A DNA stretch of 64,000 bases from Haemophilus_A paraphrohaemolyticus_A (GCF_003253115.1 NZ_QEQF01000001.1:434001-498000); one strand, 5' to 3'. Positions 1 to 9,556 are shown, counted from the stretch's first letter. Notes: a model not told the origin generated them from the sequence alone. Numbers and translations are program-made.

Positions 1-25
1 AATTATAATCAGTTGTTTCTTCCAT
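1..25 (-). CDS. rnt: Probable start of rnt (ribonuclease T), cut by window edge
   Basis: An ATG on the minus strand at 25-23 opens a frame reading MEETTDYN before the window ends. It follows gloA on the same strand by only a few bases. In E. coli and relatives gloA is directly followed by rnt, the 3'-5' exonuclease that matures tRNA 3' ends, so rnt is the likely identity. Eight residues cannot prove it; the call rests on gene order. A 14-bp palindrome (29-42) lies between the two genes and overlaps the gloA stop. Confidence 0.35.
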
Positions 26-33
26 CACGGGAA

Positions 34-441
34 TTAATTCCCCAACGCATCTTGTGCTTGTTTATTTTCGATAAACTCAATTTTGTAGCCATCTGGATCT
101 TCAGCAAAGGCAATTACGGTTTTACCACCAAGTACTGGGCCTGGCTCACGGGTAATTTTACCGCCTGCAAAACGAATTGCTTCAATGGTTTCGTAAATAT
201 TGTCTACGCCTAATGCGATATGACCGTAAGCTGTGCCCAACTCATAATTTTCTACGCCCCAGTTGTAAGTGAGCTCAATCACTGCACTTTCGCTTTCATC
301 CGCATAACCTAAAAACGCAAGCGAATATTTGTATTCCGTATTTTCGCTAGTGCGGAGCAATTTCATCCCTAACACTTCTGTATAGAATTTGATTGAACGC
401 TCTAAATTACCCACACGTAGCATAGTATGTAAAATTCTCAT
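34..441 (-). CDS. gloA: Lactoylglutathione lyase (glyoxalase I)
   Basis: Converts the hemithioacetal of methylglyoxal and glutathione to S-lactoylglutathione, the first step of cytosolic methylglyoxal detoxification. The 135-residue protein has the length of the E. coli enzyme and its opening (MRILHTMLRVGNLERSIKFY), the SLAFLGY and VIELTYNWG strands, and the GTAYGHIAL and DPDGYKIEFIE segments. The metal ligands His5, Glu56, His74 and Glu122 of the nickel-type enzyme fall in these conserved blocks. A second ATG lies one codon upstream; the downstream one matches family starts. It is transcribed divergently from the gene at 528. Confidence 0.96.
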   Translation of the reverse strand: MRILHTMLRVGNLERSIKFYTEVLGMKLLRTSENTEYKYSLAFLGYADESESAVIELTYNWGVENYELGTAYGHIALGVDNIYETIEAIRFAGGKITREPGPVLGGKTVIAFAEDPDGYKIEFIENKQAQDALGN

Positions 442-527
442 CATAATTAACCGCCTTAAACATTAAAAAAGTTGGCGTATTATGGCATAATTCCGCCACA
501 AAATCATTTTTAAAATTAAATTACACT

Positions 528-1349
528 ATGTCTCATGATCACAACGCTCAAAAAAAATATGAAATTGCAATACACGCATTAGTCCCGCTGGTAACAATGC
601 TTTTTGTACAAATGTTGCTAAATTACACCACAGCTCCTGCCAATATGATTTTTATCTCACCTTATTTATTAGCATTTTTGGTAGCTGTTGTTATCAGTAT
701 TTTTGTGCTTTGGAAAGGGCAAATCTGCCCAGGACAAGCAAGTCGATTACTCTTTGTCTTTAAATTTTTCCTCATTTTTGCAGTGGGAAATCTTGCCTAT
801 TCGCTTGCCTTCACGCCCAAACACATCCCAATGGCAATGGTGGCGATTGCCGCTATTCTCATTTCGTTAATTTATTGGAATGTCAGCAATACCGAACGTT
901 TAACCAATGCAGTCGCTTACGGTTGTTTTGCCATTTGTGGCTTGGCGATTGTGCAATATTTAGCAATTTATTGGGTGGAAATTCCCTCGCTTTTCAACGG
1001 CATTCGTGCCAATAATTTTGCTCAATTATTGCTGGGCATTTTATTAGCGGGTTGGTATTTAATGCTTGCCAAAAGCCGTTTAGACGGTTTCTTTAAGTTA
1101 CTCGTGCAGCTTGCCCTGCTTATGCTCATTTTGAACTATGTTTGGGTTGCTTTTGTGCTTTATCAACAGCTTCAAATGATGCCTGAAATATCGCTTGTGC
1201 CTTATCTTATCCACTTCTGCATTCAGTTTGTGATTTTTGCAATTTTAGCTTGGTTACTACTTGGTAAAGGCGATAAGCAGATCAAAAATCCGCTTGGCTG
1301 GTCAGTTGCACTTGCCTTGGCGATGTTGTATCCCTTCACCAATATTTAA
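528..1349 (+). CDS. Polytopic inner-membrane protein, function unknown, operon with ydbH
   Basis: A 273-residue, strongly hydrophobic protein with about eight or nine predicted membrane segments, starting near residues 17-35, 43-62, 71-90 and 97-116 and ending with a short cytoplasmic tail. I do not recognise the family and see no transporter or enzyme motif. The short N-terminus (MSHDHNAQKKYE) is His- and Lys-rich. Its stop lies 12 bp before the ydbH start, with an uptake-signal 9-mer (1349-1357) in the gap, so it is probably co-transcribed with ydbH-ynbE. That context suggests, but does not show, a role in the envelope. Confidence 0.8.
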   Translation: MSHDHNAQKKYEIAIHALVPLVTMLFVQMLLNYTTAPANMIFISPYLLAFLVAVVISIFVLWKGQICPGQASRLLFVFKFFLIFAVGNLAYSLAFTPKHIPMAMVAIAAILISLIYWNVSNTERLTNAVAYGCFAICGLAIVQYLAIYWVEIPSLFNGIRANNFAQLLLGILLAGWYLMLAKSRLDGFFKLLVQLALLMLILNYVWVAFVLYQQLQMMPEISLVPYLIHFCIQFVIFAILAWLLLGKGDKQIKNPLGWSVALALAMLYPFTNI

Positions 1350-1361
1350 CCGCTTGTAACA

Positions 1362-4091
1362 ATGTTAAGACGCCTAGCAATTGGTTTGATGGCAATGATG
1401 GCTCTGCTTGTGGTGAGTGGAGCACTTTTCATTTCTAGCCCTGCTTTTTTCCACACCTTGAATCATTTTATGCCTGAAGGTTGGACAATTCAGCGCCTCG
1501 AACGAAATTTTTCACAGGAAAACCAATCAGTGCTGTTGCCCGCTTTTTCGGTGAATTTTCAAACTTGCTCGGTGGTAGAGATTGCCCCGATTCAATTCCA
1601 TTGGCAATCACCTAAAATGGTTTCAAGCGAAAAAGTCACGCTAGACTATCAATGCTTGCTGGATTTACCCTCTTCAGAAAGTCAAACTCGCGAATTTTCG
1701 CTTACCCCGATTTTGGCGTTAGTGCCGGAGATGATGCTAGAAGTGAAGCAAGTTACGTGGAAAAATCTCCCCGAAACACTTTCGCCTAGAATTAAACAAT
1801 TGCTTACTGAACCCGCTCAACTTAAAGCAAGCTATTTGAACGGCACGTTATCTACCGAAATCAATCAGCAAGCGGTCAAATTTGAAGGAAAACTTGCCGA
1901 TCTTGTTTTTACAGGCAACCTGTTTTACCAGCCGAGTGAAACAGAAAAACACAATCTCTTTTTTACCACACAATTTAATAAAAATTTACTTGATTTACCT
2001 AGCAAGTTTGAAGGCGATTATCACTGGGCTTATCCATCGAATTTCGTTGAAGATCCAATTTTGAGAGAAGGCAGCGCTCTATTAAATTGGTCACCCAACG
2101 AAGAAAATGCCTTGGTTGGCACAGCACAAGTCAGCTTTGAAAAAGAACCCAAAAACACCCTTAACTTGCCGTTTAAATTCGATTTTAAATCGCTTTACGT
2201 TTATCAAGGGAAATTTAACTGGGAATGGTTACCCGATTTTCCGATTAACGGATCAACTACCGCCACTTTTACGCCCAAATCGATTATGCAAGGCGAGATT
2301 TTCCCGCTTGAAACCGAATTTCGTTTAAACCTGTTCTCACACGATAAAAATACGCTTAGCCTTGCAACGACGAAAGGCATTATCAAAGATAAAGAAACTT
2401 TTGAATTACCGCTCACGCTATCTGGCAATGTAAAATATAACAGTTTTATTCTTACTAGCCTTTCAACCATTTATGCAAATGAAAATGGAATGAAATTCTC
2501 GCCTAAGTCAGTCTTTAATATCATTAGCGGTAAAGAGCGTTTTATTACCATTAACGAACTTAAAATTCCACTTGGCGATATTGAGTTTAACCGCTACGGC
2601 GTGACTGGGCGTTTTCAGGCCAATTTCAAAGGCGAAACGCCTGATTTTCGTAATATTGAACTGAATTTAGACGGTTCGGCGAAAAATTTTAAAATGGGCT
2701 TTTTAGACTATTTTGATGATTTCAACGGCAAACAAAATGAGCAAGATCTCTGGCAATGGCAGCTCAATGGCAAAGCTCATTTGAACGCATTAAACAGTCA
2801 AATTGACTTGCAAGGTCGCGGGCAGTGGCATGCAGATTTGGTGCAGATTGATCAGTTAGATGGTCTATTGGCGGATGTCAAAAAACCTGCAATGGTACTA
2901 GAAAAAACACAACTTTCGTTAAATAAACCGATCAAATTTAACACTGAAAAATGGACATTAGACGGAGAAGCTAAACTTAAAAGCCCCGCATTGCGTTTTG
3001 ATTATGGTGGAAACCTCACCAACACGGAGGCAATGTTAAATATTAATGGCGAAATTGAAAATCTCAATTTTAACGGCAAGTTACAAGCGGGCAAAATTGG
3101 ACCAATTTTTGTTAATGGGCATCGAGAGCTAACTGAACAGACACAAAGCAGTCTTTTCCACGGCAAACTGACTTGGAAAGCACAGCCCGCTGATGTATTT
3201 CAGCCACTCATTCCAGAGCGTACGGATTGGATTATCAAAAATGGGACAGTGTCTGGCAATACGGTGTTTAGCACAAAACCAACAGGCGGCATCAATGCAA
3301 GCGGTCAAATTTCGATAAAAAATGGCGGCATTTCGATGCCGAAAGGCGAGATTAACGGCATTGAGTTTACCTTGCCTTATCAGCTTAACGATACGCAGCT
3401 AAAATTTGGGCGGAACAAACCAATTGCAGTCAATATTGATGAAGTGAATGTTGGCTTGCCAATTCGTAATATTCGCGTGAATATATCTGGCTATTATCCT
3501 TACAGCCGAAATAAACCGCTCAATTTAAATAAGCTCACAATGAATTTGTTAGATGGCGAATTAAAAGTGGAATCTTTTTCTCTACCACAGCTCAAACCTG
3601 CATATTTAGAGTTAGCACATATTCGTTTTGAGTCTATTTTAGAGGTAGCACAATACCAACAGATTGATTTACGCGGACGGGCAAATGCTCGCTTGCCTTT
3701 CTGGTTAAATGGTACGCCTTGCTATGTTTGTGATGGCGAATTTTGGCAAGAATCGCCTTCAACGCTTAAAATCTCCAAAGAGATTATGAATGCCATTGCA
3801 AAAAGTAGCGGATATTCCGAGCAGATTTTGGTCTATTTATTAAATGATACAACCATTAACAAACTCAAAAGTCGCCTTCATTTAACAAAATCGGGCGATT
3901 TAATACTTAATTCCCAACTTAAAATGAAGTTAAATCAACAAGAAAATGCCCGCGTAAATTTTAATTACAACCATAAAGAAAACCTGTTCCAGCTATGGCA
4001 TTTGATCAATACAGGCGCTTATGTGGAACAAGATATTGAAAATCGTCTTTATCAGAAGTTAGATAATCAAAAATTGGATAACCTAAAATGA
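1362..4091 (+). CDS. ydbH: YdbH-family AsmA-like intermembrane phospholipid-transport protein
   Basis: A large (909 aa) protein with one N-terminal membrane anchor (about residues 7-28) followed by a long beta-rich periplasmic region, typical of the YdbH branch of the AsmA-like superfamily. In E. coli, YdbH joins the lipoprotein YnbE to form a periplasm-spanning bridge that moves phospholipid to the outer membrane, redundantly with TamB and YhdP. The partner gene ynbE follows and overlaps it by 4 bp (ATGA), which supports the call. The C-terminal third contains a CYVCDG pair of cysteines (near residue 787) that could form a disulphide. The regulator ydbL, present in E. coli, is not found downstream. 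Confidence 0.88.
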   Translation: MLRRLAIGLMAMMALLVVSGALFISSPAFFHTLNHFMPEGWTIQRLERNFSQENQSVLLPAFSVNFQTCSVVEIAPIQFHWQSPKMVSSEKVTLDYQCLLDLPSSESQTREFSLTPILALVPEMMLEVKQVTWKNLPETLSPRIKQLLTEPAQLKASYLNGTLSTEINQQAVKFEGKLADLVFTGNLFYQPSETEKHNLFFTTQFNKNLLDLPSKFEGDYHWAYPSNFVEDPILREGSALLNWSPNEENALVGTAQVSFEKEPKNTLNLPFKFDFKSLYVYQGKFNWEWLPDFPINGSTTATFTPKSIMQGEIFPLETEFRLNLFSHDKNTLSLATTKGIIKDKETFELPLTLSGNVKYNSFILTSLSTIYANENGMKFSPKSVFNIISGKERFITINELKIPLGDIEFNRYGVTGRFQANFKGETPDFRNIELNLDGSAKNFKMGFLDYFDDFNGKQNEQDLWQWQLNGKAHLNALNSQIDLQGRGQWHADLVQIDQLDGLLADVKKPAMVLEKTQLSLNKPIKFNTEKWTLDGEAKLKSPALRFDYGGNLTNTEAMLNINGEIENLNFNGKLQAGKIGPIFVNGHRELTEQTQSSLFHGKLTWKAQPADVFQPLIPERTDWIIKNGTVSGNTVFSTKPTGGINASGQISIKNGGISMPKGEINGIEFTLPYQLNDTQLKFGRNKPIAVNIDEVNVGLPIRNIRVNISGYYPYSRNKPLNLNKLTMNLLDGELKVESFSLPQLKPAYLELAHIRFESILEVAQYQQIDLRGRANARLPFWLNGTPCYVCDGEFWQESPSTLKISKEIMNAIAKSSGYSEQILVYLLNDTTINKLKSRLHLTKSGDLILNSQLKMKLNQQENARVNFNYNHKENLFQLWHLINTGAYVEQDIENRLYQKLDNQKLDNLK

Positions 4092-4285
4092 GAATATTTG
4101 CCCTAATTGCATTTGCAAGCATTCCGCTTTTTCTAACCGCTTGCACCCCAAAAATTCAACTGGAAACCCCCAAAGAGGGGATTACCATCAATATGAATGT
4201 AGTGGTAGATCATAAAATTGAAGTGAAGATGGATGAGAGAGCGAAGGCTGTGATTAGTACAGTTGAGAGTGAGGAGAGTAAATAA
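4088..4285 (+). CDS. ynbE: YnbE-family outer-membrane lipoprotein
   Basis: A 65-residue lipoprotein with a signal peptide ending in the lipobox LTAC (Cys19), so the mature protein is lipidated and without an Asp+2 retention signal probably reaches the outer membrane. The core PKEGITINMNVVVDHKIEVK matches the YnbE signature. YnbE molecules stack as beta-strands on the YdbH C-terminus to complete the lipid bridge. Its start overlaps the ydbH stop, implying translational coupling. A strong hairpin terminator follows at 4321. Confidence 0.9.
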   Translation: MRIFALIAFASIPLFLTACTPKIQLETPKEGITINMNVVVDHKIEVKMDERAKAVISTVESEESK

Positions 4286-4320
4286 ATTAGCCTAAATTGC
4301 TATCAATGTTTCAAAAAAGA

Positions 4321-4361
4321 GTGCTTAAAGCCTTATAGAGCAAGGCTTTAAGCACATTTTT
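4321..4361. terminator. Bidirectional intrinsic terminator
   Basis: A perfect 14-bp stem (4321-4334 with 4342-4355) and a 7-base loop, followed by a T-run on the plus strand and preceded by an A-run. It can therefore stop both ynbE and the converging transporter gene. Confidence 0.9.
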
Positions 4362-4390
4362 ACCAACTATTTTTCCTATATACCATATTC

Positions 4391-5782
4391 TTAGAACCAG
4401 AACAAATACCCGATAGTCCCAATCACAAACACGCAGATGATATTAAGCCAGAAACCTGCTTTGACCATCTCGGTTTGTTTTATCATTCCCGTACCGAATA
4501 CGATGGCATTTGGTGGCGTTGCAACAGGTAGCATAAAGGCACAAGATGCACCTAACCCGATAATCAATGCCAAACCAAGTGATTGAATATTCAAGGCTTC
4601 TGCAATGGAGATGAAAATCGGCACAAGTAATGCTGCACTTGCAGTGTTTGAGGTAAATTCAGTCAAGAAGATGATGAAGGTTGCCACAATTAAGCCGATG
4701 ATGTAGTAATGACCGCCTTCAATAAAGGCTACAATGCCATCTGCCATAATTTTGCTTGCACCAGTATGCCCTAAAATCGCACTTAAGGTTAAGCCACCTC
4801 CAAAGAGGAATAGCACACCCCATTCTGTACCTTCTTGAATTTGTTTCCACGTTGCTATGCGAGTAATACAAATAACCGCCGTGGCAATTAAAGCAATAAT
4901 GGTATCGAAACTTGCAATTTTGCCTTGTAATCCAAGTAAACTTGAAAGCGCTGGATTAATTTTTGAGCTAAAAATCCAACCAATTGCTGTCAATGCGAAG
5001 ATAATTAAGGTTAAGATGCGAGTTGGCGTTAGCTCAATTTTCTCGAAAGATTGCTCAAATTTAACATCGAAATGAGGGCGAAAAACCACATAAAGCACGC
5101 CGATCATCAATGGCATTAAAATTAGCATAATTGGCAAACCATATTTCATCCATTCTGCAAATGAGACACCTAATTGCGTTGCCACAATCCCGTTTGGTGG
5201 ACTCCCCACAAGTGTACCCATACCACCGATACTGGCACTATAAGCGATACCAAGTAACACGAAAACGTAAGTGTTGTGATCGCGTTTTGGGTCGAGTTTG
5301 CTTAAAATCCCCATCGCAAGCGGTAACATCATCGCCGCAGTTGCGGTGTTACTCATCCACATTGAAAGGAATGCGGTCACAGAGAAGAGGTAAATCGCAG
5401 CCACAGAAAGTTTACCGTGCGACATTGCCATAATTTTATTAGCAATCAAGCGGTCTAAATTTTGAATATGAAGTGCGGTTGCTAATGCAAAGCCTCCAAA
5501 AAATAAGAAAATAGTCGGATCCGCAAAAGCAGCTAATGCTTCTTTAGATTTCACCAAACCAAGTAAAATACCTAGAATAGGTACAAGTAGTGCTGTCACT
5601 GTTACGTGCAATGCTTCAGTGAGCCATAAAATTGCGATAAACACGAGTAATGCCAAACTTTTATTGGCTTCAGGTGTAAAAGGCAAGGTATTCAAAAGAA
5701 TAAAAAAGAGCACGACATCGGCAATAAAAATCAGATTATTACGAGTGTTTGCTTTTTTAATTGAGATTAAATCAGTATTCAT
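4391..5782 (-). CDS. DASS (SLC13) family sodium/dicarboxylate symporter
   Basis: A 463-residue inner-membrane carrier of the divalent anion:Na+ symporter family, similar to the uncharacterised Haemophilus transporter HI_0608 and to VcINDY. Both signature SNT motifs, which bind sodium and substrate carboxylates, are present: MSNTATAAMM in the first half and TSNTASAALL in the second, each in an inverted-repeat half. Likely substrates are C4-dicarboxylates, sulfate or related anions; the sequence does not decide. The ATG at 5782 has a GGGGGAC ribosome site; a longer frame to 5830 lacks one. A CRP site about 80 bp upstream suggests control by cAMP-CRP. Confidence 0.88.
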   Translation of the reverse strand: MNTDLISIKKANTRNNLIFIADVVLFFILLNTLPFTPEANKSLALLVFIAILWLTEALHVTVTALLVPILGILLGLVKSKEALAAFADPTIFLFFGGFALATALHIQNLDRLIANKIMAMSHGKLSVAAIYLFSVTAFLSMWMSNTATAAMMLPLAMGILSKLDPKRDHNTYVFVLLGIAYSASIGGMGTLVGSPPNGIVATQLGVSFAEWMKYGLPIMLILMPLMIGVLYVVFRPHFDVKFEQSFEKIELTPTRILTLIIFALTAIGWIFSSKINPALSSLLGLQGKIASFDTIIALIATAVICITRIATWKQIQEGTEWGVLFLFGGGLTLSAILGHTGASKIMADGIVAFIEGGHYYIIGLIVATFIIFLTEFTSNTASAALLVPIFISIAEALNIQSLGLALIIGLGASCAFMLPVATPPNAIVFGTGMIKQTEMVKAGFWLNIICVFVIGTIGYLFWF

Positions 5783-5850
5783 AAAGTCCCCCACAGCTAA
5801 ATAGCTAAAAGATGACTTAAATATACACAAATTGAGGTAGAAAAAAACAA

Positions 5851-5894
5851 AAATGTAATAAAATTGTGAAGCTCATCACAAAATTATTACATTT
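5851..5894. promoter_or_regulatory. CRP site embedded in a terminator-like hairpin
   Basis: TGTGA-N6-TCACA at 5865-5880 is a perfect consensus CRP operator. It forms the apex of a longer inverted repeat (arms 5851-5869 and 5876-5894, two mismatches). On the minus strand the hairpin is followed by a T-rich tract, so it can also terminate metC transcripts. CRP bound here would be placed to activate the DASS transporter gene. Confidence 0.75.
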
Positions 5895-5916
5895 TAGATC
5901 AAAGTGGGCGAGAAGT

Positions 5917-7113
5917 TTATTTTAGACGCTCAAAACCTTTTTCAAGATCAGCAATTAAATCTTCAACTGCTTCTAAACCGACATGAATACGAATCAATGT
6001 GCCAGTTAATTTACGTTCAATACCTGGACGAATACGTGCGATTTCCGCTGGTTGATTAGCTAAAATCAGTGATTCAAATCCCCCCCATGAATATGCCATC
6101 GTAAAGAGCTCAAAATGATCTAAGAAATTCGCTAATTGCTCATCACTCAATTTTTCGCAAAGTTCAAACGAAAATAGACCGCTTGCACCACTGAAATCTC
6201 GTTTGAAAAATTCGTGTCCAGGGCAGCTTGGTAACGCAGGATGGAACACTGATTTTACTTCTGGGCGTTTAGCTAACCACTCTGCAATTTGAAGCGAACG
6301 TTCACCATGTTCTTTTAAGCGAATTCCCAATGTACGCAAACCACGAGCCGTCATATAAGCCGAATCCGCATCCACCATTTGCCCCATTAAATAAGAGCGT
6401 TCGCGAAGTTGATCCCAGCAACGAGCATTAGAAACCGCCGTACCAATCATTACATCAGAGTGCCCAACCAAATATTTGGTACCTGCTTGAATAGAAATAT
6501 CGATCCCGTGTGAAAGTGCAGGGAACAGCACACCACCACCCCAAGTGTTATCAATCATAATCACGATTTCAGGATTCACTTCACGAGCTACACGCACTAG
6601 CGTTGGCACATCAGGCACTTCCATCGTAAGCGAGCTAGGGCTTTCTAAGAAAAGCACTTTTGTGTTTGGTTGAATAAGCTCACGAATGCCTTCGCCAATC
6701 ATCGGATCGTAATAGATGCTCGACACGCCCATGTTTTTCAAAATTACATTACAGAAGTCTTGGGTTGGCTCGTATGCTGCGCCCGTCATCAATACGTGAT
6801 CGCCTTGTGCCACAAAAGCTAAAATCGCATTGGTTACAGCAGCCGCACCACAAGGATAGAGATAGCAACCTGCACCGCCTTCAAGCTCACACATTGCATC
6901 TTGGAGGGCAAAATGAGTCAGCGTGCCACGACGACCATAAAATAGCTCACCTTTGTAGCGGTTTTTGGTCGCATGTTTTTTATCCGCAACGGTTGGAAAA
7001 ACAAGTGATGAAGCACGTTGAACGACAGCATTTACCGAACCATGGGTATAGCGAGATTTTCGCCCTGCGTGAACAAGCTTGGTTTCTAAGTTTGAGAATG
7101 AAGTGTCTGACAT
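5917..7113 (-). CDS. metC: Cystathionine beta-lyase
   Basis: A PLP enzyme of the Cys/Met-metabolism family that splits cystathionine to homocysteine, pyruvate and ammonia in methionine synthesis. The 398-residue protein matches MetC in length. It shows the substrate/phosphate loop FYGRRGT, the PLP-ring region YPCGAAAVTNA, the Asp in MIDNTWGGG and the Schiff-base lysine in AGTKYLVGHSDVMIG. The ATG at 7113 has AGGAAA upstream; the frame could extend to 7164 but without a ribosome site. It lies downstream of dsbB on the same strand. Confidence 0.94.
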   Translation of the reverse strand: MSDTSFSNLETKLVHAGRKSRYTHGSVNAVVQRASSLVFPTVADKKHATKNRYKGELFYGRRGTLTHFALQDAMCELEGGAGCYLYPCGAAAVTNAILAFVAQGDHVLMTGAAYEPTQDFCNVILKNMGVSSIYYDPMIGEGIRELIQPNTKVLFLESPSSLTMEVPDVPTLVRVAREVNPEIVIMIDNTWGGGVLFPALSHGIDISIQAGTKYLVGHSDVMIGTAVSNARCWDQLRERSYLMGQMVDADSAYMTARGLRTLGIRLKEHGERSLQIAEWLAKRPEVKSVFHPALPSCPGHEFFKRDFSGASGLFSFELCEKLSDEQLANFLDHFELFTMAYSWGGFESLILANQPAEIARIRPGIERKLTGTLIRIHVGLEAVEDLIADLEKGFERLK

Positions 7114-7192
7114 ATAATTTCCTAATCTATTGTTTTTAAAAAGGAAAACGGTAAATCTTCGCAAAACTTTTGCAAAAATCTACCGCTTGCAA

Positions 7193-7732
7193 TTATCTGA
7201 AAACGGAACGATATTGAGGTCTGCTTTTCTTAAATTGGCTAATCAGCACCAAAACAAAGGAGAGCGTGAAACAACCAAAGGCAAGAATTAGCCATTGTGG
7301 CATTCCCCAACCGAGCATTTCCCATTGGCTTTGACTACAATTTACCGGACCTGGTGCAAAGATTTGTGGAAACCATTGGTCAAACGGCATTGTTTGTGGG
7401 AAGTCAGGTTTAAATTCGCATTGATTCCAAGGAGAAGGATTGAGCTGATAATCAGTGTGGCGAATGGCTAGTAATAAGCCTTTAATGGCACTATAACCCC
7501 ACAGAAGAATTGCAAAATATCGGGTGAGTTTAAGACGAGGTGAAATAGCTCCAATAATGCCAGAAAGCAATAAGCCACTAATCGCTAAGCGTTCATAAAC
7601 GCACATCACACAAGGTTGCAAGCCCATTACATATTGGAAATAGAGCCCTGTTGATTCAAGAAGTAAAGCGATGATTGCTAATAAAATCCACGCGGTTCGG
7701 TTAAGGGAAAGTTCTTTAAAATAGGTGAGCAT
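7193..7732 (-). CDS. dsbB: Disulfide bond formation protein B
   Basis: The four-helix inner-membrane quinone reductase that reoxidises DsbA. At 179 residues it has the family length, with the first catalytic pair in LQPCVMCVYER and the second periplasmic pair in WNQCEF and PVNCSQ. The ATG at 7732 carries an AGAGAGG site; the longer frame to 7813 has no support. It is 98 bp downstream of nhaB, the same fadR-nhaB-dsbB neighbourhood as in enterobacteria. Confidence 0.95.
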   Translation of the reverse strand: MLTYFKELSLNRTAWILLAIIALLLESTGLYFQYVMGLQPCVMCVYERLAISGLLLSGIIGAISPRLKLTRYFAILLWGYSAIKGLLLAIRHTDYQLNPSPWNQCEFKPDFPQTMPFDQWFPQIFAPGPVNCSQSQWEMLGWGMPQWLILAFGCFTLSFVLVLISQFKKSRPQYRSVFR

Positions 7733-7830
7733 AATCGCCTCTCTGTGAGTGAATTTGAAGCATTGTAACAATTGCGGGGGGTAAAATAAAGGTGTATCTA
7801 GCGATACGCCCAATGTAATTTATTGATTTA

Positions 7831-9375
7831 TTATCGGTTAATAATCCAACCCCATTGCAACATTAAATCAGTCATTTCAGGTAGTAAAAATTCAAGTGAT
7901 AAGAACCCTACCACAGAAAGGACAATGGTGTATGGCAACGCCATCCAAACCATTCTGCCGTATGAGAGACGAATAAGCGGTGCAAAGGCTGAGGTTAAAA
8001 GGAATAAGAATGCTGCTTGACCATTTGGTGTTGCAACCGATGGTAAGTTTGTCCCTGTATTGATTGCCACTGCAATCATATCGAATTGTTCGCGATCAAT
8101 GATACCAGAAGTTAAGGCGTGTTTTGCTTCGTTGATGTAGACTGTACCTACGAATACATTGTCTGAAATCATTGAAAGTAAGCCGTTAAAAATGTAGAAC
8201 AATGAGAGCTGTGAATGCGGTTCAGCGGATAATACAAAGTGGATGATTGGCTCGAACAATTTCAAGTCAATAATCACTGCAACAACCGAGAAGAACACAA
8301 TTAACAAGGCACAGAATGGCATTGACTCTTGGAAAGAACGACCAAGTGAATGTTCATCAGTTACACCACAAAATGCGGTGGTGAGGATAATCACGGTTAA
8401 ACCAATAATACCCACATCTGCAAGATGTAAAGCTAAGCCACAAATAAGCCACATGCCTGCAACCGCTTGGATTGCCATTTTAAAACGGTCTTGTTTAGTC
8501 ATGCGTTTTTCTTTGGTTTGATTATAGCGAGCAAGGATTACCCATACACGAAGAGGTAATTTTGCTCCATAACCGAAGAGTTTAAAACGTTCAACAACTA
8601 AACAAGTGAAGATACCTACAATCAATACTGGAATGCTAACAGGGCCTACTCGAAGTAAAAATTCCACAAACGACCACTCCGCTTGCCCTGCAATAATTAA
8701 GTTTTGCGGCTCGCCAACCATTGTCATTACGCCGCCTAATGCAGAACCAACGCCTGCGTGCATCAATAAACTACGTAAGAATGCTCGGAATTCTTCTAAA
8801 ATATATTTGTGATTGGTGATTTTATCGTCATTGCTCACATCCAATTGCTCTTCAATTGAGGTATTGCCTGAAGCCACTTGGTGATAAACTGAATAGAAGC
8901 CCGTGCCCACGCTCATAATCACGGCAATAACAGTTAAGGCATCAAGGAAAGCAGAAAGGAAAGCTGCGCTTAAGCAGAAAGTTAAGGCAAGAACCTTTTT
9001 AGATCGGATGGAAAGAAGCAGTTTCGTGAAGACATAAAGCAGGAGCTGTTTCATAAAGTAGATCCCTGCCACCATAAACATCAATAGCAAAATCACATCA
9101 AAGTTCGCCATGACTTCTTCTTTTATATGGTGTGGATTTGTCATGCCTATCACAACCGCTTCAATCGCCAGCAAACCACCTGGTTGAAGTGGGTAACATT
9201 TCAATGCCATCGCAAGTGTGAAAATAAATTCAGCCACTAACAACCAGCCTGCAACAAAAGGCGAAACGAAGAAATAAATAACCGGGTTAATGATAAGAAA
9301 ACTGACGATTGCCAGTTTATACCAGTTTGGACTTTTTCCTAAAAAAGTTTTGAAAAAGACATTTGCTCCTTTCAT
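7831..9375 (-). CDS. nhaB: Na+/H+ antiporter NhaB
   Basis: A 514-residue polytopic protein with the NhaB opening (FLGKSPNWYK) and the conserved segments LDALTVIAVI, MVGEPQNLIIAGQA and SDNVFVGTVYINEAK. It exchanges sodium for protons across the inner membrane, giving salt and pH homeostasis. The length and architecture are complete. It is divergent from fadR, with a 181-bp A+T-rich gap between the two starts. Confidence 0.96.
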   Translation of the reverse strand: MKGANVFFKTFLGKSPNWYKLAIVSFLIINPVIYFFVSPFVAGWLLVAEFIFTLAMALKCYPLQPGGLLAIEAVVIGMTNPHHIKEEVMANFDVILLLMFMVAGIYFMKQLLLYVFTKLLLSIRSKKVLALTFCLSAAFLSAFLDALTVIAVIMSVGTGFYSVYHQVASGNTSIEEQLDVSNDDKITNHKYILEEFRAFLRSLLMHAGVGSALGGVMTMVGEPQNLIIAGQAEWSFVEFLLRVGPVSIPVLIVGIFTCLVVERFKLFGYGAKLPLRVWVILARYNQTKEKRMTKQDRFKMAIQAVAGMWLICGLALHLADVGIIGLTVIILTTAFCGVTDEHSLGRSFQESMPFCALLIVFFSVVAVIIDLKLFEPIIHFVLSAEPHSQLSLFYIFNGLLSMISDNVFVGTVYINEAKHALTSGIIDREQFDMIAVAINTGTNLPSVATPNGQAAFLFLLTSAFAPLIRLSYGRMVWMALPYTIVLSVVGFLSLEFLLPEMTDLMLQWGWIINR

Positions 9376-9556
9376 AAGGAACTCCCTGTAAGACTAAGAA
9401 AGATAAAGATAAAAAAGATGAGTAGTTTGCAATATAATAGAAATTAAGCGACAATACAATTCGATTTCGCTGGTTATTTATTCAACTTTTTATAAAATTT
9501 TGATAATAATTAAAAAATCGATAAATTTTTATTTTATTTTGCCGATTGGAGGCATT

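Noticed and set aside
8243..8812. Plus-strand ORFs opposite nhaB
   Set aside because: Antisense shadows with low-complexity Thr/Asn/Ile content and no ribosome sites.
9376..9556. Possible FadR or sodium-responsive operator between nhaB and fadR
   Set aside because: The gap is simple A+T-rich sequence without a convincing palindrome.
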